DNA of 64,000 bases, taken from the NCBI RefSeq assembly GCF_013450295.1, contig NZ_SKBR01000002.1:823501-887500 (forward strand). The letters run 5' to 3'. Made by a program: the position numbers and the translations under genes. The stretch comes from Streptomyces sp. AJS327. Lineage in GTDB: Bacteria > Actinomycetota > Actinomycetes > Streptomycetales > Streptomycetaceae. This document shows, piece after piece, positions 31,692 to 40,527 of this stretch. Numbering within the stretch: position 1 is the stretch's first letter; every line of letters begins with the position of its first letter. The notes beneath the pieces are model-generated. The model was not told where the DNA came from. It made no database searches and saw nothing but the letters and a program-made list of their open reading frames with translations.

Positions 31692-33034
31692 CGGGCACCC
31701 CCCAACGGCAACGTGGCCAGCAGGCCCGGCAGTTGCTCATGGTCCAGCCGGACGAGCCCGAGCTTCGCCGAGCGAGCCGAACCCTCCAGCACCTCGCGGG
31801 CCCCGACGAGTTCGGTCTCCGAACGTCCCGTCAGCCGCACATGGCCGGTCAGCGACGCGTCCCCGCCACGGGCCGCCCGGCCCAGCGTCAGACTGAACGT
31901 GGTCGACAGCGTGGGCACCGACGACAGCACCGACACCAGCCTGGGCAGCGGCGTCGCCGCCCGCCCCAACTCCGGCCACCGGCCCACCGCGTAGCTGGTG
32001 TGCCAGCGGTCGTCGCACCGCCACGTCCGCGCCGCCTCAGCCGTACGCCGTCCCTCCGGGGCGTCCGGACGGCTCGCCCGCGCCATGGCCATCGGGCTGA
32101 CGCATATTGACGTGGCCACCGCCGAGGTCAGCTCCTCCTCGTCGAGCACCGTCGCCCGGAAGCCAGCGCCCGCCAGACGGCTCGCCACATGGTCCGCGAC
32201 CCGCAGCAGACACCGCTGCGCGCCCGCCAGCCCCCCGCCACGCGCCGCGACCGCCGTCCGGCACAGCTCCGGATCCAGCTTCAGCGCCACCCAGGTGAGC
32301 CGCAGCGCGGGCGCCCCGGTCCGCTGTTGCAGGGGCGCGTAGCTGTGCCGCGCCACCGACCGCTCCGGCAGGTGCGGCGCGGGCGCGGGCTGCACGTGCT
32401 GCACGACCTGCACGGACTCCAGCGCGATCCCGTCCACCTCCAGCGCGTCCCGCAGCAGCCCGAGAGGCAGCGCGCGACTGCCGAACGCCGGGCGCAGCGC
32501 GCCGTGTTGGGCCTCCACCCGGACCAGGGCGGTCAGGAAGGTGCCGTCCCCGAGCATGCCCACCGCCCGGCGCTCCCGGTCCAGGAAGGCGTGGGTCCGC
32601 AGACTCGGCACGCACTCCACCACCGGCGCGAACCCCGGATCCGTCCGCTCCCGCGCCTCGCCGCCCGGCCGCGCCCCGGACACCGCGGCGGGAACCGGCG
32701 CCAGCGCGGCGGCCCGCCGCCGGGCACGCAGCGCCAGCAGCACCGCGACCCACTCCCGGGCCGAACGCCGACGGCGGCGCACCAGCGCCAGCAGCACCAG
32801 CGCGGCGGCCAGCACCACCGACGGCAGCAGCACCAGCCCACCGGCCGCTGCGCCCAGCAACAGGACCGCCAACCCCAGCTCGACCAGCACCAGTTGGTAC
32901 AGCCGAACCGGACCGAGCCCCCCGGAGCGGGAGGCCGGGCGGGGCAGTGTGGAGGCCGGGGCCACCGCGCCCGGACGTCGCTCCGCCGAGGCGGCGGACG
33001 GCTCACCGCCCCGCGTATCCGTCGCTGTGGCCAC
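31688..33034 (-). CDS. eccE: Type VII secretion protein EccE
   Basis: 448 residues from GTG 33034. Two adjacent membrane segments near residues 42-85 (LYQLVLVELGLAVLLLGAA, then LLPSVVLAAALVLLALV) are followed by an RRRRRS basic stretch. A large soluble domain follows (LPLGLLRDALEVDGIALESVQ, APALRLTWVALKLDPELC), matching EccE. EccE is a peripheral subunit of the ESX membrane complex. It is transcribed divergently from eccB. Confidence 0.85.
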   Translation of the reverse strand: MATATDTRGGEPSAASAERRPGAVAPASTLPRPASRSGGLGPVRLYQLVLVELGLAVLLLGAAAGGLVLLPSVVLAAALVLLALVRRRRRSAREWVAVLLALRARRRAAALAPVPAAVSGARPGGEARERTDPGFAPVVECVPSLRTHAFLDRERRAVGMLGDGTFLTALVRVEAQHGALRPAFGSRALPLGLLRDALEVDGIALESVQVVQHVQPAPAPHLPERSVARHSYAPLQQRTGAPALRLTWVALKLDPELCRTAVAARGGGLAGAQRCLLRVADHVASRLAGAGFRATVLDEEELTSAVATSICVSPMAMARASRPDAPEGRRTAEAARTWRCDDRWHTSYAVGRWPELGRAATPLPRLVSVLSSVPTLSTTFSLTLGRAARGGDASLTGHVRLTGRSETELVGAREVLEGSARSAKLGLVRLDHEQLPGLLATLPLGGAR

Positions 33035-33282
33035 CGCGCGAACCCCCTGGTATATCCCTCAATAGCACTGTTTCACGGGATGTGACTGATACATCACCCT
33101 ACCCGCGCTGCGCACACCGTCGGGCAACCGGCATAGTAGGGGGCCCGCGCGGCCAACACCGAAGCGCTGATGGGCACTTGAACGCCGGTGCGGAGCGCGG
33201 CGCCGGCCGTCGCGGACGCGGCGGGTCGGGTCCGCCAGGAGGCGCGCGCGGACACACACCACAGGGGACACAGGGGAGCGGC
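33035..33282. promoter_or_regulatory. Divergent control region between eccE and eccB
   Basis: 248 bases between the two divergent starts, less GC-rich around 33050-33110 than the flanking genes. It must hold the promoters for both directions. A GTGACTGATACATCAC near-palindrome is visible at about 33082-33097. No clear -35/-10 pair of standard spacing was found, so individual promoters are not called. Confidence 0.45.
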
Positions 33283-34803
33283 ATGGCATCACGGCGGGAC
33301 GAGCTGAACGCCTACACCTTCGCCAAGAAACGGCTGGTCTCCGCGTTCCTCCAGCCCTCGTCCACCGGTACGGAAGAGGGCGCCCCGCGCCCGCTGCGGG
33401 CGGTACTCCCCGGGATCGTCATCGGCGCGCTCGTCCTGGTCGGCTTCGGCGCCTGGGGCATGTTCAAGCCGAAGGCGCCCAAGGACTGGAACAAGCCCGG
33501 CGAGAAGGTCATCGTCGGAAGCGAGTCCACCACCCGCTACGTGGTGCTCAAGACCAAGGGGACGACCCAGCTCCACCCCGTCCTGAACCTCGCCTCCGCC
33601 CGGCTGCTCCTCGACCCCCAGAAGGGCGACGTCGTCAAAGTCGACGAGAAGGTGCTGGACGGCGGCGAGGTCCGGCGGGGCGCCTCGATCGGCATCCCCT
33701 ACGCCCCCGACCGGCTGCCCACCGCCGACGAGGCGTCCACCAGCGTGCGGTGGGCGGTCTGCGTCCGGCCCAGCCCCGGCGGCGGCACCGCGCAGCGGGC
33801 CGCCTTCGTCTTCGCCGAACGGGAACGGGAGCGCGTCGACGGCCGGAACCGGCTGCGCGGCGGCGAACTCCTCTACGTCGCGGGACAGGACGGAACCCGC
33901 TACGTCGTCGACAAGAAGGGCACCAAGTACCGCATCAGGAACGACAGATACCTGCTCCGGGCGATCGTCGGCGACCAGCGCCCCCAGCGCGTCACCGACG
34001 GGTGGCTGGACACCCTCCGCGAGGGCGACCCGATCCGGGTCCCCCGACTGCCCGCCGACATCGGCTCGCCCGCCGAGGTCCCCGGCACCCTGCGCGGCAA
34101 GCTGAACACCGTCGGCACGGTGCTCAAGACCACCGAGGCGAACGTCGTCAAGCACTACCTCGTCCTCAAGGGACGCGTCGTGCCCGTCTCCGCGTTCGTC
34201 GCCACCCTCCTCCTCGGCCAGCCCGAACTCGCCCATCAGGGCGGCAAGGCCAAGGAGTTCGGACTCGGCGGCTTCGAGGCCAGGGGCCCCGCGTTCGCCG
34301 GGCACCACGACTGGCCGAAGGCCAAGAGTGAGCGCGTCAACACCCCCGGCGCGACCGGCGGCGCCCGCGACACCCTCTGCGGGGTGCTGCGTGGCGTGGA
34401 CCGCGAGACCGGCCGCCCCACCCTCAGCACCTGGGCCGGAAAGAGCTACCCGGCCCCGCTCCCCACCGGCTCCACCAGCGCCTACGTGACCCCGGGCGCG
34501 GGCCAGCTGTTCCGCCAGGTCACCGGCCGCAACACCCGCGTCGGCCCGGTCTTCCTGGTCACCGACACCGGCCTGCGCTACGCCCTCCAGTCGAACAGCG
34601 ACAGCGCCCGCGACGAGTCCGACATCGGCTCCGACGGCAAGAGCGCCTCCCGTGAGAAGCAGACCGAGGAGAGCCAGGGCGCCCAGCGGCGGCTCGGCTA
34701 CGAGAACGTCAAACCCACCCCGGTACCCGCCGCCTGGTCCCGCTTCCTGCCCACCGGCCCGCGGCTCTCCCCGGCCGACGCGCGCCAGCCGCAGGGCTCC
34801 TGA
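33283..34803 (+). CDS. eccB: Type VII secretion protein EccB
   Basis: 506 residues from ATG 33283 (AGGGGAG upstream). It starts ASRRDELNAYTFAKKRLVSAFLQ, the classic EccB N-terminal helix, then one membrane segment (about 42-62), then a large extracellular domain with repeated RYVVLKTKG/KYRIRN-type blocks. EccB is an anchored ATP-binding-like subunit in the ESX core complex. The mycosin gene starts two bases after its stop. Confidence 0.94.
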   Translation: MASRRDELNAYTFAKKRLVSAFLQPSSTGTEEGAPRPLRAVLPGIVIGALVLVGFGAWGMFKPKAPKDWNKPGEKVIVGSESTTRYVVLKTKGTTQLHPVLNLASARLLLDPQKGDVVKVDEKVLDGGEVRRGASIGIPYAPDRLPTADEASTSVRWAVCVRPSPGGGTAQRAAFVFAERERERVDGRNRLRGGELLYVAGQDGTRYVVDKKGTKYRIRNDRYLLRAIVGDQRPQRVTDGWLDTLREGDPIRVPRLPADIGSPAEVPGTLRGKLNTVGTVLKTTEANVVKHYLVLKGRVVPVSAFVATLLLGQPELAHQGGKAKEFGLGGFEARGPAFAGHHDWPKAKSERVNTPGATGGARDTLCGVLRGVDRETGRPTLSTWAGKSYPAPLPTGSTSAYVTPGAGQLFRQVTGRNTRVGPVFLVTDTGLRYALQSNSDSARDESDIGSDGKSASREKQTEESQGAQRRLGYENVKPTPVPAAWSRFLPTGPRLSPADARQPQGS

Positions 34804-34805
34804 CG

Positions 34806-36257
34806 ATGCCACGCCGAGCCTTCCCCCACCTCTCCCACCTCCCCGGAGACCTCGGGCACCTCGGGCACATCGGGCGCCGGAACCCCGCCCCGCACCCCGG
34901 AGACGCCCCACCAGACGGGACGACAGTGACCAGCACCCACCCCACCCCCCACCGTTCCCCGGCACCCCGTGGCGCCGACGGGAAGCGCCCCCCACACCCC
35001 CCGGCGCACCACCCCGCACACGCCCCGCGGAACGCTCCCCGCCGCGCCGCGCTGACCGTGATCGCCGCCCTCCTCGCGCCGGGCGCCGTCCTCCTCAACG
35101 CCCCTCCGGCCGCCGCCGATCCGGGCGCCCAGTGCACCGCCGAGTCCAAGGACTACACCGGCCGCCCCTGGGCCCTCCAGCGCGTACTCCTCGACGAACT
35201 CTGGAAGAACACCCGCGGCGAGGGCGTCCGCGTCGCCGTCATCGACACCGGAGTCGACACGCAGCACCCGCAACTCCGGGACGCCGTCGACACCCGGCGC
35301 GGCAAACGCGTCCTCGCCCAGCCGAGGAAGAAGAAGGGCGAGCCGCCACCCCGCGAACTCAAGGACGACGGCACCACCGACCTGGTCGGTCACGGCACCA
35401 AGGTCGCCGGGATCATCGCCGCCCGGCCCGCCAGTGGCACCGGGTTCGTCGGTCTCGCCCCCGGCGCCACCATCATCCCCATCCAGCAGAACGACGCTGA
35501 GGGCAGCGGCACCGACCGCACCCTCGCCGCCTCGATCAACTACGCGGTGGACGCGGGCGCGCACGTCATCAACATCTCGCAGGACACCCAGCGTCCCGTG
35601 CGGGGTCACAGCGTCCTCAAGGCCGCCGTCGACCGGGCGCTGCGCAAGAACCGCGTCGTCGTAGCCTCGGCCGGGAACGACGGCCTCGGCGGCACCGTCA
35701 AGAAGACCTACCCCGCCTCCTACCCCGGTGTCCTGGCTGTGGCCTCCTCTGACCGGAACAACGAACGCGCCCCCTTCTCCCAGTCCGGCGACTTCGTCGA
35801 CGTGGCCGCGCCCGGTGTGGACATGGTCTCCACCGTCCCCGGCGGAGGCCACTGCCAGGACAACGGCACCAGCTTCTCCGCGCCCTACGTCGCGGGCGTC
35901 GCCGCGCTGCTCCGCGCGGAACACCCCCGCTGGACCGCGCGGCAGATCGCCGCCCAGATCGCCCAGACCGCCGAACGGTCGGTCCCCGGCCGCGACCGGC
36001 TCGTCGGCTGGGGTGTGACCGATCCGGTGCGGGCCGTGACCGAGGACGATGGGCCCGTCAACCGTCCGGTGGCCCGTGAGGGTGTCACCAGGGGTGAACG
36101 TCCCGAGGCCATGGAGTTGCAGTTGGACGAGACCGAACAGGAGCGGAACGAACGGCTCGGCACCTACGTGGTCCTCGGCGGGCTGGTCCTCGCGGGCGCC
36201 CTCGGCGGGGCGGCGCTCGTCGCCCGGGACCACCGCCGCCGCAACCCCCGCTCCTGA
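34806..36257 (+). CDS. mycP: Mycosin (subtilisin-like type VII protease MycP), first copy
   Basis: 483 residues. The catalytic triad is visible in VAVIDTGVD (Asp), GHGTKVAGI (His) and GTSFSAPYVAGVAALL (Ser); SAGNDG gives the oxyanion asparagine. A C-terminal membrane anchor (YVVLGGLVLAGALGGAALV) ends with a basic tail. The secretion signal (ALTVIAALLAPGAVLL) is preceded by about 78 proline/histidine-rich residues, so the true start may be later, for example GTG 34927. Mycosins process and stabilise ESX machinery. The gene is coupled to eccB. Confidence 0.93.
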   Translation: MPRRAFPHLSHLPGDLGHLGHIGRRNPAPHPGDAPPDGTTVTSTHPTPHRSPAPRGADGKRPPHPPAHHPAHAPRNAPRRAALTVIAALLAPGAVLLNAPPAAADPGAQCTAESKDYTGRPWALQRVLLDELWKNTRGEGVRVAVIDTGVDTQHPQLRDAVDTRRGKRVLAQPRKKKGEPPPRELKDDGTTDLVGHGTKVAGIIAARPASGTGFVGLAPGATIIPIQQNDAEGSGTDRTLAASINYAVDAGAHVINISQDTQRPVRGHSVLKAAVDRALRKNRVVVASAGNDGLGGTVKKTYPASYPGVLAVASSDRNNERAPFSQSGDFVDVAAPGVDMVSTVPGGGHCQDNGTSFSAPYVAGVAALLRAEHPRWTARQIAAQIAQTAERSVPGRDRLVGWGVTDPVRAVTEDDGPVNRPVAREGVTRGERPEAMELQLDETEQERNERLGTYVVLGGLVLAGALGGAALVARDHRRRNPRS

Positions 36258-36390
36258 CGCTCCGTCGCCGGACAGCCCACCCTGCGCCAGCCCGTTCCGC
36301 CCGTCAACAGCCCCCGTACCAGGGGTCGTTCGACTGTGCCGACCGGCCGGTTCGTGACACGGGTCATCACAGCACTCTCACTCTTCGCAG

Positions 36391-36419
36391 TTGGTCACCG
36401 CCGAACCGGTGACTACAGT
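36391..36419 (+). promoter_or_regulatory. Candidate promoter with overlapping palindrome for the esx cassette
   Basis: TTGGTC (36391-36396) and TACAGT (36414-36419) are spaced by exactly 17 bases, a good housekeeping-type arrangement. The spacer contains GTCACCG (36394-36400) and CGGTGAC (36407-36413) as inverted repeats, so a dimeric regulator could sit between the -35 and -10. It is about 115 bases upstream of the next gene's start. Confidence 0.5.
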
Positions 36420-36534
36420 GTGGGCTGTCTCTGCGCGTAGCGGACTCCTCCGACAGACACGCCAGAATGACGCACACACACCACACGGCTGAGCCTTCAC
36501 ACCCGTGGAGGCGTGACGGGGCAGGGGGAAGCCC

Positions 36535-36987
36535 GTGGGGAAGCCGGAGAACCCGGAATCCGAGAACCCCCGCACGTCCGGACCCACCCCGGGCGACAGC
36601 GGGAGCGCCAAACTCAGGCGGGAAGCGGCCTCACTCGCACGCTTCAAGACCCGCGTGGACACCATCATCAGGGAGCTTGAGACCTCCTCCGCCGGCAGCT
36701 CCCGGCTGGGCAGCGAAACCCTCCCACTCGCCTCCTTCGGCGGTGACACCTTCTCCGAGGCGGCCGACCTCGCCCGCGTCTACGCACACGTACACCAGCG
36801 GCTGACCGACCTCTCCAAGACCTTCGGCGACCAGGTGGAAGCCATGGGCATCGCCGTCCAGGGCATCGACCGCGGCTTCGACAACCTGGAGGACGACCTC
36901 AAACGCCGCTTCTGGAAGATCTACGGCCGCCAGGAGAACCCCGAGCAGCGGCAGAAGACGGAAGGCGGCGAGGAAGCTGTTCTGTAG
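36535..36987 (+). CDS. Small helical type VII accessory protein
   Basis: 150 residues, polar and helical: RREAASLARFKTRVDTIIRELETSSAGSSRLG then DTFSEAADLARVYAHVHQRLTDLSKTFGDQVEAMGIAVQGIDRGFDN. It resembles WXG100-superfamily partners without the WXG tripeptide. GTG 36535 has AGGGGGA six bases upstream. It lies 15 bases before a large WXG-type protein and seems to be its small partner, mirroring the 46710/44387 pair. The function is inferred from context. Confidence 0.65.
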   Translation: MGKPENPESENPRTSGPTPGDSGSAKLRREAASLARFKTRVDTIIRELETSSAGSSRLGSETLPLASFGGDTFSEAADLARVYAHVHQRLTDLSKTFGDQVEAMGIAVQGIDRGFDNLEDDLKRRFWKIYGRQENPEQRQKTEGGEEAVL

Positions 36988-37002
36988 CTGGGAGAGTCAG
37001 GC

Positions 37003-38766
37003 ATGAGTGACGACGGAACCGCGAAGAACCTGAACGAACAGCAGGCCGACGCGTTCGTCCGGCAGTCCACCCGGGACGCCACCCGCGTCCTGCGAGGTAC
37101 CTCCGGCAGCTCACAGCCCATCGGCGGTACCAACTTCGAGGGACACGAACTCGACGACCTCATCGACATGGTGGAGCGAGCCAAACCCGCCGACCTCGCA
37201 CGGACCGGCGACGCCCTCCGCGTCGCCGCCGAAGCGCTGGCCACCTTCGCACACGACGTGCGCGCCTACGCGGGTGAAGTCGACTGGGACGGCGAGTCCG
37301 GCACACAGTTCAAGAAGTGGGTACGCCGCCTCTCCTCGGAGACGACGACCCTGTCCAGCTACGCGGAGACCGCCGGACGCCAGTTACAGAACGCGAGCCA
37401 GGGCCTGGCACAGGTACAGAGTTCCATGCCCAAACGCGACGGGGACGGCGGCCTCGAAGAGGCCCTCCGCGGAATCCCGAAGACGAAGCGCGTCCCGACC
37501 AACCCCGCCTACGTCGTAGCCAAGAAGCGTGAGGGCGACCGGCAAGAGGCCATCAACCTCATGAACAAGCTCAGCTCCTACTACCAGGTCTCCCACGACT
37601 CCATGGCCCTGGCCGAAGAACCCAAGTTCGGCAGAATGCCCGACGTTGGGGTTCCGCGCCCTCCTCGAAGAGAGCGAAACCTTGAGAGAGTCGGCACAGG
37701 ATCGGTGATTGATTCATCCATGTCACGCCAGGATGATGTATCGCCCCTGGGGAGCAATGCTGATCAGCAACAGCATGAGGGAACCACGGAGTCCACGGGT
37801 TTGGGTGAATTCGAGACCGAGGAAAATGGTGAACCACGAGCAGAAGGCAGCACAAATGGCAGGCCACCGGTAGCCACGGAACTCGACAACGCGAGCCTTC
37901 CACTCGCACCTGGCACTGAACGATCTCTGCCGAACACGGTCACACCGGCGCCTAGTTCTTCACCCCCCGGACAGGTAACACCCGTGCCACCCATCGCCTC
38001 CGCCCCGGGGCCCATGCCGCGTGGCCCGGTCCAGGTCCCGGGCGTCAACTCTCCCAGCGCGCCGGGGCAGCCTCCCACATCCAAGCCGGGATCCCCGACA
38101 CCCAGCCCACCTCGGGGTATTTCGGGTCCGCCGGTGGGAGCCGGCCAGAGCACACCACGGCCCACAGTAAATGGGTCTGGAGCACCTCGCTACGGAAATA
38201 CACAGGGACTTACAGGACGGCCCGCGCCCCCGGTGTCGCAGGGAGCCGTCGGTCGTCCAGTGGCTCCTCAAGCTCAGACATCGGGAAGTTTAGGGCAGCT
38301 CAACAGAGGGGGGAGTGAAGTCCGGGCCAGGCGTCCAAGTTCCGTGGGAGGAACTGGGGCGTCGGAGGGCATTGTTGGAGGAGTGCCACGCGACTCGCCC
38401 AACCAGCGGGGATCTGCGCAGATCCCTCGGGGGGTGGTCGTAGGGGATGAGGTGCGGAACAACGGGGGTCGGAGAGGACAGGATGAACCCCCTATCACAT
38501 CCACATCTAGAACCATGAACAGCGCCGTAGGGCAAGGGAGTGCGACGGCTGGTGCAGCGCTACCGCCCGGTGTGAGGAGTGATGAGACGTCAGATCGCCG
38601 TCAGTTCACTCCAGGCGGCAGTGGGCTTGTCAGTAATCCAAATTCTTCTTCCTCTGGTGGGCGGACGGAGAGAAGGGATCCTGGGAGCGCTGTGGATTCC
38701 TCTTCCAGTGCTGGACGAATGCGACCACGCGGAAAGATTAGTACTTCCCCTGCGGTAATCGAATGA
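37003..38766 (+). CDS. Large WXG-type type VII protein with low-GC variable tail and two TTA codons
   Basis: 587 residues. The N-terminal ~190 residues are helical with a WDGESGTQFKKWV turn (WXG-type), followed by a long P/S/G-rich disordered tail. The first 600 bases are as GC-rich as the neighbours, but from about 37650 the composition falls (about 52% G+C in the 60 bases at 37681), except for a proline-rich block. Codons 128 (37384) and 430 (38290) are TTA. ATG 37003 follows GGAGAG. The stop overlaps the second mycosin (ATGA). It is probably secreted or partner-bound; function unknown. Confidence 0.75.
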   Translation: MSDDGTAKNLNEQQADAFVRQSTRDATRVLRGTSGSSQPIGGTNFEGHELDDLIDMVERAKPADLARTGDALRVAAEALATFAHDVRAYAGEVDWDGESGTQFKKWVRRLSSETTTLSSYAETAGRQLQNASQGLAQVQSSMPKRDGDGGLEEALRGIPKTKRVPTNPAYVVAKKREGDRQEAINLMNKLSSYYQVSHDSMALAEEPKFGRMPDVGVPRPPRRERNLERVGTGSVIDSSMSRQDDVSPLGSNADQQQHEGTTESTGLGEFETEENGEPRAEGSTNGRPPVATELDNASLPLAPGTERSLPNTVTPAPSSSPPGQVTPVPPIASAPGPMPRGPVQVPGVNSPSAPGQPPTSKPGSPTPSPPRGISGPPVGAGQSTPRPTVNGSGAPRYGNTQGLTGRPAPPVSQGAVGRPVAPQAQTSGSLGQLNRGGSEVRARRPSSVGGTGASEGIVGGVPRDSPNQRGSAQIPRGVVVGDEVRNNGGRRGQDEPPITSTSRTMNSAVGQGSATAGAALPPGVRSDETSDRRQFTPGGSGLVSNPNSSSSGGRTERRDPGSAVDSSSSAGRMRPRGKISTSPAVIE

Positions 38767-40049
38767 CCAGGACTTCAATGAAAATGTCGAACAGTGAAAA
38801 TGAATCAACTTCGGTGTGTCAGGGGCTCTGCAAGCTAGCCTTTCCCCTCCTAGGTGCAGTGGGGTCCTGGGTACTGGTTCTAGGGTTAGTGGCACCTGCG
38901 TCGGTAGCGCAGGAGGTGCAAAAGAAGCAATGGTATATGGACTCAATGAAGGCCAAGGATATGTGGAAGGTAAGTCAGGGGGAGGGGGTGACGGTCGCTG
39001 TTATCGACACGGGTGTTGATTCCTCCACTTCCTCGCTTCGTGGGCAGGTACTGAAGGGGAAGGACGTCTCCGGAGCCAAGGGTGATGCTCACACGGATTC
39101 TACCGGTCATGGAACAACTATGGCCGAACTGATTGCGGGAACCGGCGAAGGCGGGCTTCGAGGGCTAGCGCCTAAGGCCAAGATTCTTCCGATTCGTACA
39201 GGGCTTGAGGGGGTGAAGAATGATGAATTCTTTAGTACAGACCCTAAAGCTGTGCGCGCCGCGGCGCAGAGTGAAGCTCGGATTATCAACATGTCATTTG
39301 GCAGCGAAGTTCGAGGTGAAGACCTTCGACAGGCCACCGAGTATGCGGCCCGAAAGGGGAAACTGCTATTTGCGGCGTCCGGTAATGATGGAATGCGAAA
39401 CGAGAAGGCGAATTATCCGGCCGGTTTTCATAAAGTGGTGGGGGTTGGTTCGGTTGATGTTTCAGGTAAAGTTTCAGAATACTCCGGGAGTGGTCAGCAT
39501 GTAGATCTCTCCGCCCCTGGGTCTAATATTCCGGGTTGGTGTGACGAGAAAATGGAAAGCTACTGTGATGGCGATGGCGGCACCAGCGCCGCCACCGCGA
39601 TCGCTTCGGCTTCGGCCGCGTTGATTTGGTCGAAGCACCCCGACTGGACTGCCAATCAAGTACTTCGAGTGCTCATCGATACGGCTGGCGCCAAGGACGG
39701 AAAGAAAGAGATCGCCAGCAAATACATCGGTTTTGGTGCTGTTCGCCCCCGTCTCAACCTGCTGGAGGGGAAGGGGGATCCGGGGCCACGTGACCGCTTT
39801 CCGATCGCCAAGGACGGGACGTTCGACGGGAACCCGGCGCCCGACTCGCCGAAGGACGGGTCCGCTCAGGATGAGCGGTCCGGATCGGAGGCCGATGAGG
39901 GGCGACGCGACGGAGCGGAGGCCGCCGCGTCTGGGAGTGGGGGGGATGGCGGGGTGCCGTGGCTGTTGGTGGGTGTGGGGGCCGGGATCGTCGCGGTGCT
40001 GGCCGCGGGCGCTGCCGTGCTCGGACGGCGGCGTGCTGGCCGGGTGTAG
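38763..40049 (+). CDS. Second mycosin-like serine protease, low GC, with a TTA codon
   Basis: 428 residues. A signal peptide (residues about 25-50) precedes a subtilisin domain with VAVIDTGVD (Asp), TGHGTTMAEL (His), AASGNDG (Asn) and GGTSAATAIASASAAL (Ser). A disordered acidic stretch and a C-terminal anchor (VPWLLVGVGAGIVAVLAAGAAVLG) follow. The four-base overlap couples it to the large WXG-type gene. Codon 42 is TTA. G+C is about 50-55% over 39241-39420, then rises back to the chromosomal level near 39770, so the anchor region may be of different origin. A second, dedicated mycosin is unusual here. Confidence 0.88.
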   Translation: MTRTSMKMSNSENESTSVCQGLCKLAFPLLGAVGSWVLVLGLVAPASVAQEVQKKQWYMDSMKAKDMWKVSQGEGVTVAVIDTGVDSSTSSLRGQVLKGKDVSGAKGDAHTDSTGHGTTMAELIAGTGEGGLRGLAPKAKILPIRTGLEGVKNDEFFSTDPKAVRAAAQSEARIINMSFGSEVRGEDLRQATEYAARKGKLLFAASGNDGMRNEKANYPAGFHKVVGVGSVDVSGKVSEYSGSGQHVDLSAPGSNIPGWCDEKMESYCDGDGGTSAATAIASASAALIWSKHPDWTANQVLRVLIDTAGAKDGKKEIASKYIGFGAVRPRLNLLEGKGDPGPRDRFPIAKDGTFDGNPAPDSPKDGSAQDERSGSEADEGRRDGAEAAASGSGGDGGVPWLLVGVGAGIVAVLAAGAAVLGRRRAGRV

Positions 40050-40157
40050 CCGCTGGGCGCCCCTCGGGGTGCGTGCAGTACGAGGTGTCGTCGGGTGGGA
40101 GCCGCGGACGACATTCCCGGAGACGGAAGATCAACAACCGTTACGAGGAGGGACGTT

Positions 40158-40523
40158 ATGGCCGAGGGTGCCGTGGCGGGTGTCAAGCAGAGTAACGCCG
40201 AACTCGATCGCCTCATCCGGGCGATCGAGGCGATGCAGGGGACGCTGAAGACGCGTATCGGGAGTCTCAACGGCGCCGTCGACATGATGCAGACCGCGTG
40301 GAGTTCGGAGGCCGGGAAGCGGGCCAACGACTTCCAGCGGGAGATCATCGTGCGTGCCCAGCGACTCGAGAAGAACCTCCGCTACATGCAGGAGCTGATG
40401 GAGAAGGCGAAGGACGGCTTCACCCAGCAGGAGCTGAACGAGATCGCCGAGTACGAGAAGGCGCAGCGCAACAGCCCCATCAGCGCGTTTGTCGACAGCA
40501 CTCCGAACGTGAAGGGACAGTGA
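40158..40523 (+). CDS. WXG100 family protein (Esx), W-S-S variant
   Basis: 121 residues. A helix-turn-helix hairpin typical of ESAT-6/CFP-10 proteins, but the turn reads TAWSSEAGKR, so serine replaces the glycine of WXG. ATG 40158 has GAGGAGGGA upstream; the longer frame from 40095 is not needed. It is followed five bases later by a WEG-type partner. Both would form the secreted heterodimer. It has a normal GC content, unlike the gene before it. Confidence 0.88.
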   Translation: MAEGAVAGVKQSNAELDRLIRAIEAMQGTLKTRIGSLNGAVDMMQTAWSSEAGKRANDFQREIIVRAQRLEKNLRYMQELMEKAKDGFTQQELNEIAEYEKAQRNSPISAFVDSTPNVKGQ

Positions 40524-40527
40524 CCCC

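Noticed and set aside
37003..40049. Genomic island or prophage in the low-GC stretch
   Set aside because: No integrase, transposase, terminal repeats or tRNA target were found; GC changes occur within genes of a secretion locus.
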